Shown in pieces: positions 36,601-48,190 of a stretch of DNA of 64,000 bases. The stretch covers positions 104,690,141 through 104,754,140 of the forward strand of contig NC_079487.1 in the NCBI RefSeq assembly GCF_020520425.1, in the 5' to 3' direction. Within the stretch, counting starts at the first letter, position 1; every line of letters starts with the position of its first letter. The position numbers and the translations under genes are program-made. The notes under the pieces are model-generated. The model ran no database searches. It saw nothing but the letters and a program-made list of their open reading frames with translations, and was not told the origin of the DNA. Source of the stretch: Spinacia oleracea (taxonomy: Eukaryota; Streptophyta; Magnoliopsida; Caryophyllales; Amaranthaceae).

Positions 36601-39600
36601 TTACTTTTTCCTTTCTCTTTATACAAGTAACAGAAGCCTTACTTTTCTTGTTTGATCTGTTTCAAAAACAGAGAATTCTTGGAGAATATACTTCATGGTT
36701 AAGAGAGAGCAACATCCGTGAAGGCATGCAGTATAAGGAGACATTCGAGAAAAGATGGTCTTTACTTTTTGACTCACACAACAAGGTGGATTTTACCAGT
36801 AATCTTCTGCAGAGGGAAGTTGATACCCTAAGCTTAAAATCACTAGAAAAGTTTAACGGTACAGCAGCCTCAAAATTGTTTGACCAAGAAGTTCGTCAAG
36901 TGGTGAGTGCATTCTTCTGCAAAGTGTCTTTTGTCTATTTTGATTTTACATGTGGAAAGAGGGAGCCAATGTTGCTCTATACCTTAATTAGTATTACCTT
37001 GTTAAAAAGCACTGCATAATGTTACTTTTGTGTATTTATTATTGGAAAATTTTGACTGAAATACCTTACCTTTTTGCTCCATCTTCTATAACCACTCCCA
37101 CCTTTTAATTAACTGATAATAATCCCGTTTTTGTGGAGCTGTCTTCTCATTTTGCTCCACAGTAACATCAACTGGTAAACTTCTTCTTCATACTTCCTCC
37201 GTTTTACTAAAAATGAAACTTGCTAATATTGGAGGTTTCATTCCCTCAAAAAAAAAAAAAAAAAAAAAATTGGAGGTTTCAAAAAAATTGCAACATTTCG
37301 CTTTTTGGTAACTTTTGCAACTTGTCCTACTTACTTTACTTACATTTGACCCGCTCTTTACCTCTCTCCTACTCTCTATCTTTATCAAATTATATTTGTT
37401 ACTAATCACACAGGTTAGCTACCAACTTGCAATCAATCTCCTCTTGCATAAAATATTGTGCAAATTGCAAGTGTGGCAATTTTGGTGAAACACTTGAAGT
37501 ATATACTAACCTACCTCCATCCCTTGCTGCCAGTTTCACCACCCTCCTCTGTCCAACCTTAACCACCATTGCCACCAGCCATCTTCACTCCTACCCCTAT
37601 CTCATTCCATTTCCATGCCTCAAGTCCACAACACTATAAAAGTAGAGAAGTTGACAAACCAGAGATCTTGAACATTAGCTCATTACCTCATTATTCAATT
37701 ATCTGCTCTCATCTCCACCACAAACACCACCACACGCTGCAAGTAACCAAGAACACTCACTAGTCACTGCTTCATTTTGCAAGCTCAAGCAAAATAAGCC
37801 CAAAAAACTAAGAGGTATAGTTACCCACTACCTCATGTTACAAGATCTTGGAGCCAATTCCTCACCCAAGGCGCAAACTTTATGAAAATCCTCAGCCTTA
37901 AAACACAAATCACCACAATTTGATTCTAACTCAGTGGGGGCATCTGAAGCAGAATAAAACTAGGCGATGAGAGACAGTGGGTTTAGGCGGAGATGCCGGC
38001 AAAAACAAGGAGATATCGTCTTGTCTTCACCGCAAATCAGCATTTGCTCTGGCTGGAGTATATGCTGTCTTTTTTGTCTTTTTGAAAACTGGTTGGCTAA
38101 TTAGAGGGGAATACGTGTCATGCTTTACCTAATATACCAGTTAACTAAAGGTTAAGAACCAATTTGGAAAGGTACCCCCAAAGGTCGGATGATTCGCGGT
38201 TAATTGATAAATGGGACTATTTAGAAAAGACCGGGGAAAAGTGGGATTATTAGTATCACTTTTTCCTTTATGTTAAGTACAGGCTGAATAGTCTCTCACC
38301 TGCTTCTCTTTTTACAGTTCGTCGGAGCTTTTGGAGGTTTAGGGGCTGCTGGTTTATCTGCTTCACTACTCACATCAGTGTTGCCAACTACACTAGAAGA
38401 CCTTCTTGCACTTGGGCTTTGTTCAGCTGGCGGGTGATATTACCTTTTCCTTGTTGAATTGTCCGATTCCACATTTTATGCTGTGCACATAGAATTTATT
38501 CCCTTTATAACGAGATTAAGTTTTGCCTGATCCTTGATTGAGCATTTCTAATTGATTTTAACGAATTAATTAATATTTTATGGGTAAATTTTACTTCTAG
38601 AGTCCCATCAAGTATGTCCACATTTCCTTAAAGAGATGTCTCACTTAAATTTTCCGGCTTGCTTAAATACACTTTAAAGTGATTACCTTTTTGCTTCTCA
38701 ACTTCCCTTATTAACTTCTCCCTCAGAATGTAATTAAACCAAGCAATAAAATAAAGTTGGATATTTTTGTTATAGCATACTCCATCCGTTTTTACTTACC
38801 CCATTTTGACCAGAAAACTCTCACAAAAATTGGTCAAATGGGGAAGTAAAATGAGGCGGAGGGAGTATAAAAATAGACAAGCTCTATCTCAAATTTTGCG
38901 ACAAGTCAAAGTGGACACTTTTACTGGAACAGAGGGATTTAATTTTATTAATGACAAAATTGTAGGAGTTATGACATTATAAATATTCCTATACTTCTCA
39001 CTGTTCTCAGATGCATGACGAAAGAAACTTCAATATCAAACTGCTTCATGGACAACTATTTCCTCGCTCTGTTTCAGAATTTAAGCCATAGAACTTTTCA
39101 TTTTCTGTTTTGTGTATTGAGTCTTAACCGAAAAAACGATGTCGTTTCTTACTGAGGAAGTTTTCCAATTTATCCTTCTCTTAAATTTATTGCAGTATAT
39201 AATGCATGAATAATAGAATATGAAGGCAGTATTTGATCTTAACATCCTACCTTTCACAGTCTTACAGGAACAACTAATGTCTTCCTATGTAAGCAACTTT
39301 ATTGTTTATTAGTAAGAAGGAATACATGGTTAACCTAATATTGGTCCGCATTTAGTAGCCAATACGGGAAAATGGAGTTATGAAGGTTTATGTCGTGACC
39401 AACTAGGTCGCCTCCTAGAGGCTAAGATGATGTGCTTCACCTGTTTTCCCAGTTTCTATCTCCAAAGTTTTACAACTTTGAACTTTGAATTGCTTACTAA
39501 ACAGCTCTTGAAGTTGTGGTTGATACTTCAGCCTCTAGGAAATCCCGTATTTTTCTTTTTCTTAGAAAACAAAGCCATTGGAAAATTTTGGTGACTGCTT

Positions 39601-40206
39601 GAATTGTTTGGCATAGCTTTAGGCATGTTTGCAAATGCTTATATCTGTTTTTGTTTTTAGATGGCTGAAAAATAAGTTTTGATTTTTCTATACAATTCAA
39701 CTGCTCAAACGTTAAAGAATGGGATCGTACTATGTACCCGTAGCTAATCCATAGGGGATTAAACTTAAGCACTACACTAACTGTCCCAATTTCTTTAGTT
39801 TGGTAAAACTTTGTGAATCGTAGCTGTACACTTTTGAGCCCTTGCAATTATAACGCTGGTGATTTCATGTTCTCATGCCCTCTGATTAAGGTAGCATCTA
39901 ACAGGTCTTCATTTTCTTGTCAGTTTGTTGGCTATCTCAAATTTTCCAGCTCGTAGGCAAAAGGTTCTAGACAATGTCAAAAGCATTGCAGATGCTGTTG
40001 AACAAGAAATTATAGAAGCCATGCAGCAGGATCTGTCAACCAGCGTCAAGAATATGGAAGACTTTGTAACCCTGGTTGGCAAACCATATGAGGAGGCAGC
40101 ACAACAGAAATTAGACAAGTTATTGGATACTCGAGAACAGCTGACAGTTATGGAGAAAAAACTCCAAACGTTACAGGTTGAACTTCAGAATTTACATTTA
40201 TCCTAA
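27657..40206 (+). CDS. FZL: FZL (fuzzy-onion-like) chloroplast dynamin-family GTPase, complete, 11 exons, 929 aa
   Basis: Membrane-remodelling GTPase of thylakoid and chloroplast envelope; in Arabidopsis FZL shapes grana and thylakoid membranes. Visible: a Ser/Pro/His-rich transit-peptide-like N-terminus (1 to about 60); a region about 95-330 resembling a thiamine-phosphate-synthase/TenI-type barrel (GIVVVNGDE, GVLLSDQGLPPIVARN, LITPGGSCEE); the GTPase with G1 GEFNSGKSS (382-390), G2 VVPTTNEIT, G3 VDTPG (451-455) and G4 NKAD (510-513); a helical stalk; a Gly/Ala-rich hydrophobic hairpin FVGAFGGLGAAGLSASLLTS to GLCSAGGFLAI (798-842); and a C-terminal coiled coil ending LQNLHLS. Length is close to the Arabidopsis protein (about 912). 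All junctions keep frame. The start at 27657 is inferred from a plausible transit peptide. Confidence 0.95.
29315..30270 (+). other. FZL intron 3
   Basis: 956 bp, AT-rich with a GA-rich patch (29640-29790); nothing recognised. Confidence 0.6.
30271..30297 (+). other. G1/P-loop of FZL
   Basis: Exon 4 opens with GGT GAA TTT AAC TCG GGG AAA TCT TCA, the GTP phosphate-binding loop GxxxxGKS. Confidence 0.95.
31269..33517 (+). other. FZL intron 5, 2.25 kb
   Basis: Separates the G3-containing and G4-containing exons. Holds one clear MITE (31820-32023); otherwise ordinary intron sequence. Confidence 0.75.
31820..32023. mobile_element. Stowaway-like MITE in FZL intron 5
   Basis: Left CTCCCTCCGTCGCTTTTTTA and right AAAAAGGGACGGAGGGAG are inverted repeats with TA flanks; 204 bp, well preserved. 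Confidence 0.88.
34926..36671 (+). other. FZL intron 8, 1.75 kb
   Basis: Contains a 19-base C run (35408-35426) and otherwise unrecognised AT-rich sequence. Confidence 0.65.
35408..35426 (+). repeat. Poly-C run
   Basis: Nineteen consecutive C in FZL intron 8, followed by TCCCTCC. Run length may be affected by sequencing. Confidence 0.9.
37050..38275. mobile_element. Probable non-autonomous long-TIR element in FZL intron 9
   Basis: The left segment (about 37070-37140: CTCCATCTTCTATAACCACTCCCA, interrupted, then AATTAACTG) aligns imperfectly with the reverse complement of about 38165-38265 (TTTTCTAAATAGTCCCA then AATTAACCG). The resemblance of AATAATCCC-type ends to Mutator-like TIRs is inference. 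The interior has no identified gene. Confidence 0.4.
37228..37281 (+). mobile_element. Tiny poly-A retro-insertion with 13-bp target duplication
   Basis: ATTGGAGGTTTCA at 37228-37240 and 37269-37281 flanks TTCCCTC plus a run of about 21 A. Read as a severely 5'-truncated LINE or SINE 3' end. Confidence 0.7.
38434..39923 (+). other. FZL intron 10, 1.49 kb
   Basis: Contains a short foldback MITE (38780-38865). No other feature recognised. Confidence 0.7.
38780..38865. mobile_element. Short foldback Stowaway-like MITE in FZL intron 10
   Basis: 86 bp between TA dinucleotides; CTCCATCCGTTTTTACTTACC folds against its partner ending GGCGGAGGGAG, and GACCA / TGGTC pairs further in, so almost the whole insert forms a hairpin. 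Confidence 0.85.
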
Positions 40207-41442
40207 GCTGTCTTGGAGCTGAGATGATGTAGCTGAAGTCTGAAGACAAATCTTGCAACATGGGTAAATAATGTATAGTAAGTGAATCATGAAACTTTTC
40301 TTGTCAAATTGTTGTGATATTTCATACAACCATATAGGTGACTCTTTATCAGATCAATCTAGTTGTTTTGTTCAAACCATTTGTTTCCGGAACATGCATG
40401 ATAAAATGTGGTTGTAGCGTGTAACAACAGATATTGAGGTAATCAAACGTTTTGTCTCTTTCGGTAATGGATGTGGAACCTTGCTGCGTGTTGTAAAAAC
40501 AAATACTTTTGTGTGAAAACAGTTTTTCTATGAAGTTTATTCCTTTGTTCTTTGAGATTGAAACCCTTTTTTCTCCTTGATTAAACAAAATTTGACCTTT
40601 TCCGTGGTGATTATTGGCTTATGCTAAATGTGGTAGCTCCACGACTCTGACCTTTTATCATTATACTAAAAATAATGATTCTGCTACAGAGTAATCTTTC
40701 TAGTGGTTATGCGGCACAGACGAGATTCGTCCATCATATTGCTGCAGTCAAGCTTTTGCTGCATTCCATTTCCACTACCCTGTTTTTTTTATAAAACCCA
40801 AATTCTATCAGCAAAGTCTAATGTTATGTATGTTTATCTGTTAGATTGGATTGTTATTTTAAGCAATCATCAGTTTGGTGACTCACTGCATTTCTGCATT
40901 GCCATGTAGCGTTTATGTACATGTTTTTGTTGTTTAATGTTATGTGAAAGCTACAACTGAAGAATCAGTGGGAGAAAAAAGGCGGTACTTTAAACGTAGT
41001 CAAAAAAGCTTAAAGGACATGAAATGGAGGAAGATGGAGGCCGGCTTTGAAAAATGCTTGTGTAAGCCATCATGTATTTGATTCCCCCTTTTGTCTTCCT
41101 CATTAATGGTCCATGGAAAACATAAAGCGTAGTCCTATTACTATATATAATTATGGTGTTTTACCAGTAATTGTAAAGCCATGACGAAGAAAGCCAGCTT
41201 TGTCTTCCTCTCAAAGGGAAAAGCCGATGTGACGAGACAAACAGCAAAACTTTTTTTGCTTAGTTTGCAAGATACTTGTTTCCTTGATTAGCTTAATTAT
41301 AATTATGTTAATTGCTAAAGATGGATTACGGTAGCAAATTCAACGGTTTAGGTTCCAAATTGTGTACTAGGCTAGGCTCTTAGAGTCTTAGGGGCACATA
41401 TTCTTGCCAGCCTCCGGCTTTCCAATGTTAAAATAGAAAGCA
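40207..41442. other. FZL 3' flank and intergenic sequence
   Basis: Presumed 3' UTR (AATAATG near 40268) followed by AT-rich DNA. No gene or element recognised. Confidence 0.5.
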
Positions 41443-41490
41443 TTTGTATTTGTATTTGTATTTGTATTTGTATTTGTATTTGTATTTGTA
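41443..41490 (+). repeat. (TTTGTA)8 microsatellite
   Basis: Eight uninterrupted TTTGTA hexamers. Confidence 0.95.
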
Positions 41491-42328
41491 TGTTTGTTTA
41501 GTCGCGAACTGTTAGATGTTTGTATGCTGGCCGTAAACGCTTTTTGCTAGTTAGATTCTGCCTACTTCTAGGTATTATATTCCAATCTTGGATATGTTTT
41601 GACAAAAACATATCAGTTACTTAGAAGTTCAAAAATGGTACTCAAAAGCTCAAAAATGGTATTCATTTATCAGATATGGTACTCAAAAGTTTTCAAAAGA
41701 ATTGTGCAATTACCACCGTGCCCTCGGATATGTGTTTGGAGGTACATATCTGATATGGACCTCTCTGCCCTCGGCTACTTCACCTTTCTCTTCTGGTCAA
41801 GTTTATTTTGACATGCTGTGCCATACAAACTGAAACTGAATCTGAACATCTTTTCAAATTTTTACTGCTTTTGCTTATCATGTCTTTCTACTTGATAGGA
41901 ATTTCTCTTTTCAAATTAGATCTATTACCGCTTTCAAAACTTTCAAGGGGTGCTGGTGGTCTGAATATCAAAGGCACTACTAATTTGGCAATTAGCGGTT
42001 AATCGTTTGCCGAGTTGACTAGTTGTTGTTGTCATTTTACTCTCACTTCTCCAAACCTCTAATTGAACCGATTTAACATTGACCGGATCCAATATTGATC
42101 CGAGTCCTGACCTAACCCGGCCCGCTCCAACCCTAAAAAAATGAATTAAACCAGAAACCCGGATGAACCTGACCCATATTTCAAACCAGATCCAAAGTTA
42201 ATCCGATATTACTCAATCCAAATGAGCCCGGATCCAAACAAACCGTTTACCATATTTGCTCATAACCAAGCACCCCCTTTGTGTGATACTTTTACAACAA
42301 GATCGAGCATGCTTAGAACGGGTAAAGT
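41491..42328. other. Intergenic sequence
   Basis: Contains a CCGGATCC / GACCCGG-rich patch (42060-42250) like the one at 25650-27530, suggesting a shared degenerate repeat. No gene. Confidence 0.4.
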
Positions 42329-42343
42329 TAGTCTAAAATTATT

Positions 42344-42376
<33 letters not shown>

Positions 42377-42400
42377 AGATAATAGTCTAAAATTATTGTT
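42329..42400 (-). mobile_element. Tiny poly-A retro-insertion with 18-bp target duplication
   Basis: TAGTCTAAAATTATTGTT occurs perfectly at 42329-42346 and 42383-42400. Between them are 29 T plus GAGATAA, i.e. TTATCTC and a poly-A tail on the minus strand. Confidence 0.85.
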
Positions 42401-42466
42401 AAATAGAATCGTACCGGTGGTGTAACAAGTAGCAAGGATGGGAGCAAGAATCACCCTCGATATGTT

Positions 42467-42606
42467 TTTTTTTTTTTTTTTTTTTTTTTTGGTGCGAATG
42501 AGCCTCAAGGGCAATATAAATTACAAATGGGGGCGGGGGGATTCGAACCTGAGACCTATTGTACACAGGCCCTCAGTCTTAACCACTAGACCAAGACATC
42601 ATTGGT
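42467..42606 (-). mobile_element. tRNA-derived SINE with 17-bp target duplication
   Basis: ATCACCCTCGATATGTT is repeated exactly at 42450-42466 and 42607-42623. On the minus strand the insert begins with a tRNA-like head (A box TGGTCTAGTGGTTAAGAC, B box GGTTCGAATCC), continues into a short body ending GGCTCATTCGCACC, and closes with a poly-A tail (T run at 42465-42490). About 140 bp; head, tail and duplication together make the assignment firm. Confidence 0.93.
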
Positions 42607-42623
42607 ATCACCCTCGATATGTT

Positions 42624-43047
42624 AATAGTACGAATCCTCCCTCTCACACGGTATAATGTTGTACTGACCTTTGTGCCATATATAAATCGTGGTTGTATCT
42701 TATGAAGTGCAGAAGTGATTTATACAGTGAGTTTACATATACAATTTCAGTGAAATGTTGTAACTCAAAATATCTGCCTTAGCCAAAGTAGGTTGTGGAT
42801 GGGAAAGCTTGCATTTCTTATTAGGGGAAACCTTTCGGGATACAAAATTAAGGGCTTAAAGTTGGTCGACTAAAACTTGGTCAATTCACATGCATATCAT
42901 ATGCTTCCCACTGTCTTGCACAGTGGTAATGTTTTCCGAAGACCGGTGGTCGTTTAGTTGAACATTGTTATATATTTGTTGTAATTGATAAATAAAGTAT
43001 GAAGTATATATAATTTCATGGCTAGTTTTTTAGGCAATAAATAGATC

Positions 43048-43049
<2 letters not shown>
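42624..43049. other. Intergenic sequence
   Basis: AT-rich; nothing recognised. Confidence 0.5.

Positions 43050-43084
<35 letters not shown>
43050..43084. repeat. (TA)n microsatellite
   Basis: About 17 TA dinucleotides. Confidence 0.95.
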
Positions 43085-43087
<3 letters not shown>

Positions 43088-43481
43088 CGCTAGAAAGTTT
43101 CATTCTTGATCAATGGCTGAACCAGAAATTTATATTAGTGGGTCTAAGAAAAGCTGCAAAATATATTTTTACTTATCCAACTTTTCGATAGTTTTTCATT
43201 AAGACGTTTGATTCATCATTATCTAATGATTCGAGTCATGTACTTATTCAGAAACGAAGGGAGTATGACTTATAGTGTTGTGATATTTTAGAAGTGTTCG
43301 GGATTTCTAGGCCTATGATTACAAATATATGATGCGACGAAGCACATATATAATGAGGTTGTTTTTTCGCATATCAGATATGTGTGGCAACACACATATC
43401 AATTAAAAGACAAATAGCTAAAAGACATAAAAGGAAATACTATTCATGTTTAAAAAAATACCATTTTGTAAGAAAAATGTA

Positions 43482-43835
43482 CTCCCTCTGTTCCTAAATA
43501 AGTGTCACATTTCCATTTTTGGCGTTCCCTTATAAGTGTCACATTTCTATTTTTGAACATGTACTTTTCTCACTTTTACATACACTTTTCACATTTTTTC
43601 ATACACTTTTCCTACTTTTCTATAAATCATAATTACTTTTACTTACACATTCTACACTTTTCCACTTTTCAATCCCCACATACACTTTTATTTGTACTTT
43701 ATTCAATTAAACAATTATCTACTTTATCCTTTCCCCCAAAAAAACATTATCAATCATTAACTCTTACACACTTTACAATTTTATTAATTACCGTGCCCGA
43801 GCCCAAATGTGACACTTATTTAGGAACGGAGGGAG
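43482..43835. mobile_element. Stowaway-like MITE, 354 bp
   Basis: CTCCCTCTGTTCCTAAATAA at the left pairs with TTATTTAGGAACGGAGGGAG at the right, extending into AGTGTCACATTT / AAATGTGACACT; TA flanks. The left arm is partly duplicated (second AGTGTCACATTTCTA). The long frame here is MITE sequence, not a gene. Confidence 0.9.
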
Positions 43836-44245
43836 TACCATTTAATTTCTTTTCTGTCATTTTTCTTATTTTGTCTTTTATTCATATATATATTTACCCA
43901 TACATATCTGATATGCGTAAATACTTCCTCCATATATAATTGCCGAAATAGTGATATTTCTGAAATTGGTGCATGTTCTTTTAAAAGTAGGCTTTTTATA
44001 GTAATGGAAGAGAAAAGTTCAAGTAAAAAAAAGCTGATGTGCATGTTATATGGACTTGCCAAATTTAGACTATGCTTAAATTATAGTAGCCCGCAAAAGT
44101 ATTATGCTTACTTCCTACTTTCAACTAGTGGATCAACATTTTTCCATCATTTCTTTCTATAATTTTAATTATTTATTTATCATTTTCTAAAAGTTTAATT
44201 ATATACGGAGTATTTTGATAGAACATTGCAAGTTGTTTCTTCATA

Positions 44246-44503
44246 CATGCTCCATCTGTTCTGACTTCTGAATAGATGATACATCAGTGTGATTATACCC
44301 TAGTCGATATACAACTTTAATCACTAATATCTTCAATTTTATGTTATTAAAAGTTATGATATTCATGGTAACAAATCCACCAAACCTATTAAGGAGTACG
44401 TAATACCATTTATTTTTACATATTGCTAAAAATCAAGTTAAATTCTATATATACGAATAGTGTAACAAGTTAAAGCGATAGATCTATTCAGAAACGGAGA
44501 TAG
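44246..44503. mobile_element. Degenerate Stowaway-like MITE
   Basis: CTCCATCTGTTCTGACTTCTG against CAGAAACGGAGATAG with TA flanks; TTCTGAATAGAT / ATCTATTCAG extends the pairing. Confidence 0.55.
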
Positions 44504-44640
44504 TAGATCGAACATTCCAAAGTCGTTTCTTGATAAAAAAAATATAATGCAAGTTGTTTCTGATTCGAGTTGGCCGTACAAATGTAGCTTTAGAAAAAAG
44601 TGAGGAAATTAAAAGCAGAAAGATGTAACTTTCTGTAGTA

Positions 44641-44895
44641 CTTCCTCCGTTTCAAAAAAATCTTTACAGTTACTATTTGCACGAACTCCAATGCAATATT
44701 TAACTATTAATATATCCAATTTCGTATGTGAAAAAATTATAAAAACTTGATATTCTGAAAATAAATACTGAGACCAATCTGACAAGATCTTACATGTAAC
44801 GTTTTGATGTATATAATAGTGAGAATTTACGGTCAAAGTTTTTATACTTTGGACACATTTTCCAAAGCGTAAAGAATTTTCAGAAACGGAGGTAG
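44641..44895. mobile_element. Stowaway-like MITE, 255 bp
   Basis: CTTCCTCCGTTTC and GAAACGGAGGTAG inverted ends, TA on both sides. Confidence 0.8.
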
Positions 44896-44939
44896 TATAT
44901 AATAGCCATCAACATGCAACGGAAATTTTATTTTGATTT

Positions 44940-45618
44940 GTAATTCCTACGTCTATAATTGTTTGTCCCATGTATTAAAATTTAAAAGTATGGAGTACTT
45001 TATTAGTATGGAAATGAGAAGAGACAAAAGTATTGGGTTAAATGTATTTACTTGAGAGTAAAGTTGTAGTCCCATGAACTTTTATGGTGTTAAGACAATC
45101 TTTTAGGGACAGACTAAAATGAAAAATGGGCCAAACAAAATAGACAAATGGGGTAACTTGTACAGAGTATTTAGTTTATACAAATACTATTTTTTTTCCA
45201 AAAGTTCTTGTGTGCATTATGCATGTGTACAATAAATTTATTGTGCTTCGGATAACTTTTATTCAGATTTGGTAACTTTGCATATGTTTTGATTAACTTT
45301 TTATAATATATATTTTTTTAGTAGATAAACATTTTAAAGGTTAACTTTATACAGTGATTGTGAAGAGATAATATTTATTAAAGCAAAAATTTTTATCACT
45401 ACACATGTAATTAATAACGTTTACATTATAACGGAATAAATTTTAAACATTTTAGCGTAACTTTTACTTCTATGTGCATCAAGTTTAAATAAGAATTCGT
45501 AACTTAGGGGATGTTTGGAATAATTCAGACAAAATTGAGTTGGTTTAGTGTTTTTACGGTTCTACACTAAGATTGAGCCCTTACCTAAACTCAAAAATAT
45601 ATTGACAAACTTTTACTA
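44940..45618. other. AT-rich intergenic sequence between MITEs
   Basis: Contains diverged MITE-like words (TTTGTCCCATG against CCAAACAAAATAGACAAATG, 44960-45155). No gene. Confidence 0.45.
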
Positions 45619-45945
45619 CTCCCTCTGTCCCGGAATACTTGACATGTTTTCCTTATCGGGTCGTCCCTTAATACTTGACTTGTTTCTAAAAATGGAAATA
45701 TTCTAACAATATTATATTATTTCTCACTCCACCCCTATTAACCCACCTACCCCCTACTCCATACAAAAAATAATTAAAAATTCAACCCCTCTCTCCCCCA
45801 ACCCCACCCCTTTACACATTTCCCACTAACTACATTAAAATAATACCCCACTATCAACTACTACCTATTAAATTAAATAAGTCAATTCAAGTCCCTTAAA
45901 CTCTGTGCCGGTCAAACCGGGTCGAGTATTCCAGGACGGAAGGAG
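45619..45945. mobile_element. Stowaway-like MITE, 327 bp
   Basis: CTCCCTCTGTCCCGGAATACT pairs with AGTATTCCAGGACGGAAGGAG; TA flanks. It abuts the outer edge of the large inverted-repeat region. Confidence 0.85.
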
Positions 45946-45962
45946 TATATAATAATAAAATA

Positions 45963-46357
45963 ATTAGGATAGACACATGATATTTAACCAAAAATAACAA
46001 ATTGTATATCTTGTGGTAATTTAGATCATAAAATCTACACATAGATGGTTTATAACATAGAATCAAAAATATATGCTAAATATAACAATGATGAAATTTG
46101 TATGAATTTTAACATACAACACGAGTCTTATGTTCCTTAAACTTACCTTAGTTTTCTTTATCATAAACTCTTTTCAAACTTTTTCTGAAAAAGGTGAAAA
46201 TTATATGAAATTAAAAGATCTAAATTTGTATTATACTGTAAGCAGTATAACACCATTCTTAATTGATTAATTTGAACTAATTTTATTTTACACAAATTCA
46301 AAATTTACTACTTTGTTATTTTTAATTTGTACCTCGTGTTTTCACAATGACACATAA
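45963..46357 (+). repeat. Left arm of the 7.4-kb inverted-repeat structure
   Basis: Pairs with 52935-53334 on the opposite strand. Homology ends just before ACTAGATTTTAGCCC at 46371, where another terminus-like sequence begins. Confidence 0.8.
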
Positions 46358-46499
46358 CCAATATAAATAAACTAGATTTTAGCCCTTGCGATGCACGGAT
46401 TCTATTAAATTGTTAAGTTAAAATAAAACTCTTATACTAAGTATATAACAACGGCTATATTTTATTTATTAGATTAGATTAGTTTTTTTTTTTTTTTTG

Positions 46500-46985
46500 G
46501 AGTAAATTTCATTTTAGATTTATTTTTTAATTATTAGAGTGTTTGATTTTGGATGAAATTGTATATGCGTAATATTTTCATAATTAATTAATAAACATAT
46601 CTATGTGGCACCTATTATTTATCTACGTGGCACTTGACTTTTTAATTCAAAATTAAATAATTTCAAAATCTTACTTTTCATTGGACGGAACCATTACGTG
46701 GCGCTCTAATTATTGGATTATTGTAGGATTTTGGAATGAATTTTATTTTAGATTAGTGTTTGATTTTGGATGAATTTTATTTTATATTTATTTTTTTAAT
46801 TATTAAAGTGTTTGATTTTGAATGGAGTTGTATATATTAGTAATTAATTAATTAAAATATATATGTGGCACATAATTAATTATGTACGTTGGCACTCGAT
46901 TTTTTTAATTCAAAAATAAATTAGAAATCTTATTTTTCATTGGCCGAAACCTTCAGAATTCCTACGTAACGCTCTAATAATTCAG
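46500..46985 (+). repeat. Two-copy direct repeat, about 240 bp
   Basis: Both copies contain TGTTTGATTTTGGATGAA, ATATGTGGCAC and TTATTTTTCATTGG-type blocks and end in a CTCTAATWATT word (about 46710 and 46975). Confidence 0.7.
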
Positions 46986-47169
46986 TAAATATGCCTCCTT
47001 TATATATATATTTACACACAAATATATATATTTACACACAAATGGGAAGGGATCTTAAAATGAGAAGAATGAGAAGCAATATCAGCCTCTCGAATCAGCT
47101 CAATCCAACGTACCACGATTTACCCGACCAAATGAAACTATTGAGGGTAAATTGGTCATTCACCCGCGT

Positions 47170-47370
47170 TGAATGACCTCCCCTCACAACATCCGTTTTC
47201 AGAATTCTTTCTCTCTCTCCTTTCAATTTTCTCTCTCTTCCTGCGATCTCTCTCCTTTCGCGATCTCTCTCGCGATTTTCACCATTTTCCCTCTCCTCTC
47301 GTCTTTATTTCTCTACTCTCAATCTTTGAAGATCCAATTCCTTCATTGTTCTAGAAAATCGGTGGTTTTG
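47170..47370 (+). other. CT-rich leader-like segment with a donor-like site (possible captured 5' UTR exon)
   Basis: TTTCTCTCTCTCC and GCGATCTCTCTC runs followed by GGTTTT|GTAAGT at about 47370 resemble a plant 5' UTR exon. The frames here are low-complexity and not assigned. Confidence 0.35.
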
Positions 47371-47887
47371 TAAGTTTATTTTACTCGGTTAATTTTCAAT
47401 ATTAATTTCTCTGAATAAAATTTTCGATTGAAATACATGAATTTGATTCAATATTTCTATTCGAATTGGGGGTTTTCTATTGATTTTATGGAATTAGGTT
47501 TATTTTATTGAAATAGAATTATTTGATTCACTCTTTCAACTTAGTTAATCTTGTTCTGTTGTTATTTTTGACTGAGTGGTACAAATTAGGTTTTCCAATC
47601 AGTGCTTTTTTGTTTGTTTAGTTTTTTAAAATTAGTGTTTTTTACCGATTAAGTTTGTAGTAATCAAATCTAATTATAGATGTGTATGTCAATGTCTTCA
47701 TAGCTGAACTTGTCCCCTTCCCTGGATTTTTTTACATGCTTTTAGATTCGTTTATATGAAATTAACTATTTCGTTATTTTTTTTGATCTTTTTCTTGAAT
47801 TATGTCTTTATTAGTTTTAATTTTGCTTGAATTAGTTTCGTTAGGTCATTATTTGATTTTTGCTCATTAATTTGGTCTGAAAAACGT

Positions 47888-48190
47888 GCTCATTTGTGAA
47901 AATGAGCAATTTTCATACTGTTTTGAAAACTTGCTCATTTGTTTGGTCTGGAAAATTTGCTCATTATTTGGTCTGGAAAACTTGTTCACAATAGTTTCGA
48001 TTCTAAATATTTGCTCATTTTGTCTAAATGAGCAAATATTATACTTTTGATTCGAAATATTTGCTCATTTGTTTCTAATGGGCAAATATTAAATATTGGA
48101 TCTAAATTTTTGCTCATTGTTTCAAATGAGCAAATATTAAAGTCCGGATTTTAAACATTTGCTCATTGTTTCTAAATGAGCAAATATTAA
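47888..48190. repeat. Hairpin minisatellite block A
   Basis: Repeated inverted pairs TTGCTCATT...AATGAGCAAA with 5-8 nt loops and ATTAAAGTTCGATTTTAAA-like linkers, about five diverged units. Confidence 0.85.

Larger units (their letters stand above)
27657..40206 (+). other. FZL: Exon map of the FZL gene
   Basis: Coding exons: 27657-28176, 28580-29133, 29246-29314, 30271-30468, 31137-31268, 33518-33604, 34000-34434, 34761-34925, 36672-36902, 38318-38433, 39924-40206. The sum is 2790 nt (929 codons plus stop). The last junction joins GG with T TTG to give CSAGGFLAI. Confidence 0.88.

Noticed and set aside
43502..43939. 145-codon frame with a signal-peptide-like N-terminus
   Set aside because: It begins inside a Stowaway MITE and consists of its T-rich interior.
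47169..47373. Two Ser/Phe-rich plus frames
   Set aside because: CT-rich leader-like sequence; frames overlap each other and lack any family signature.
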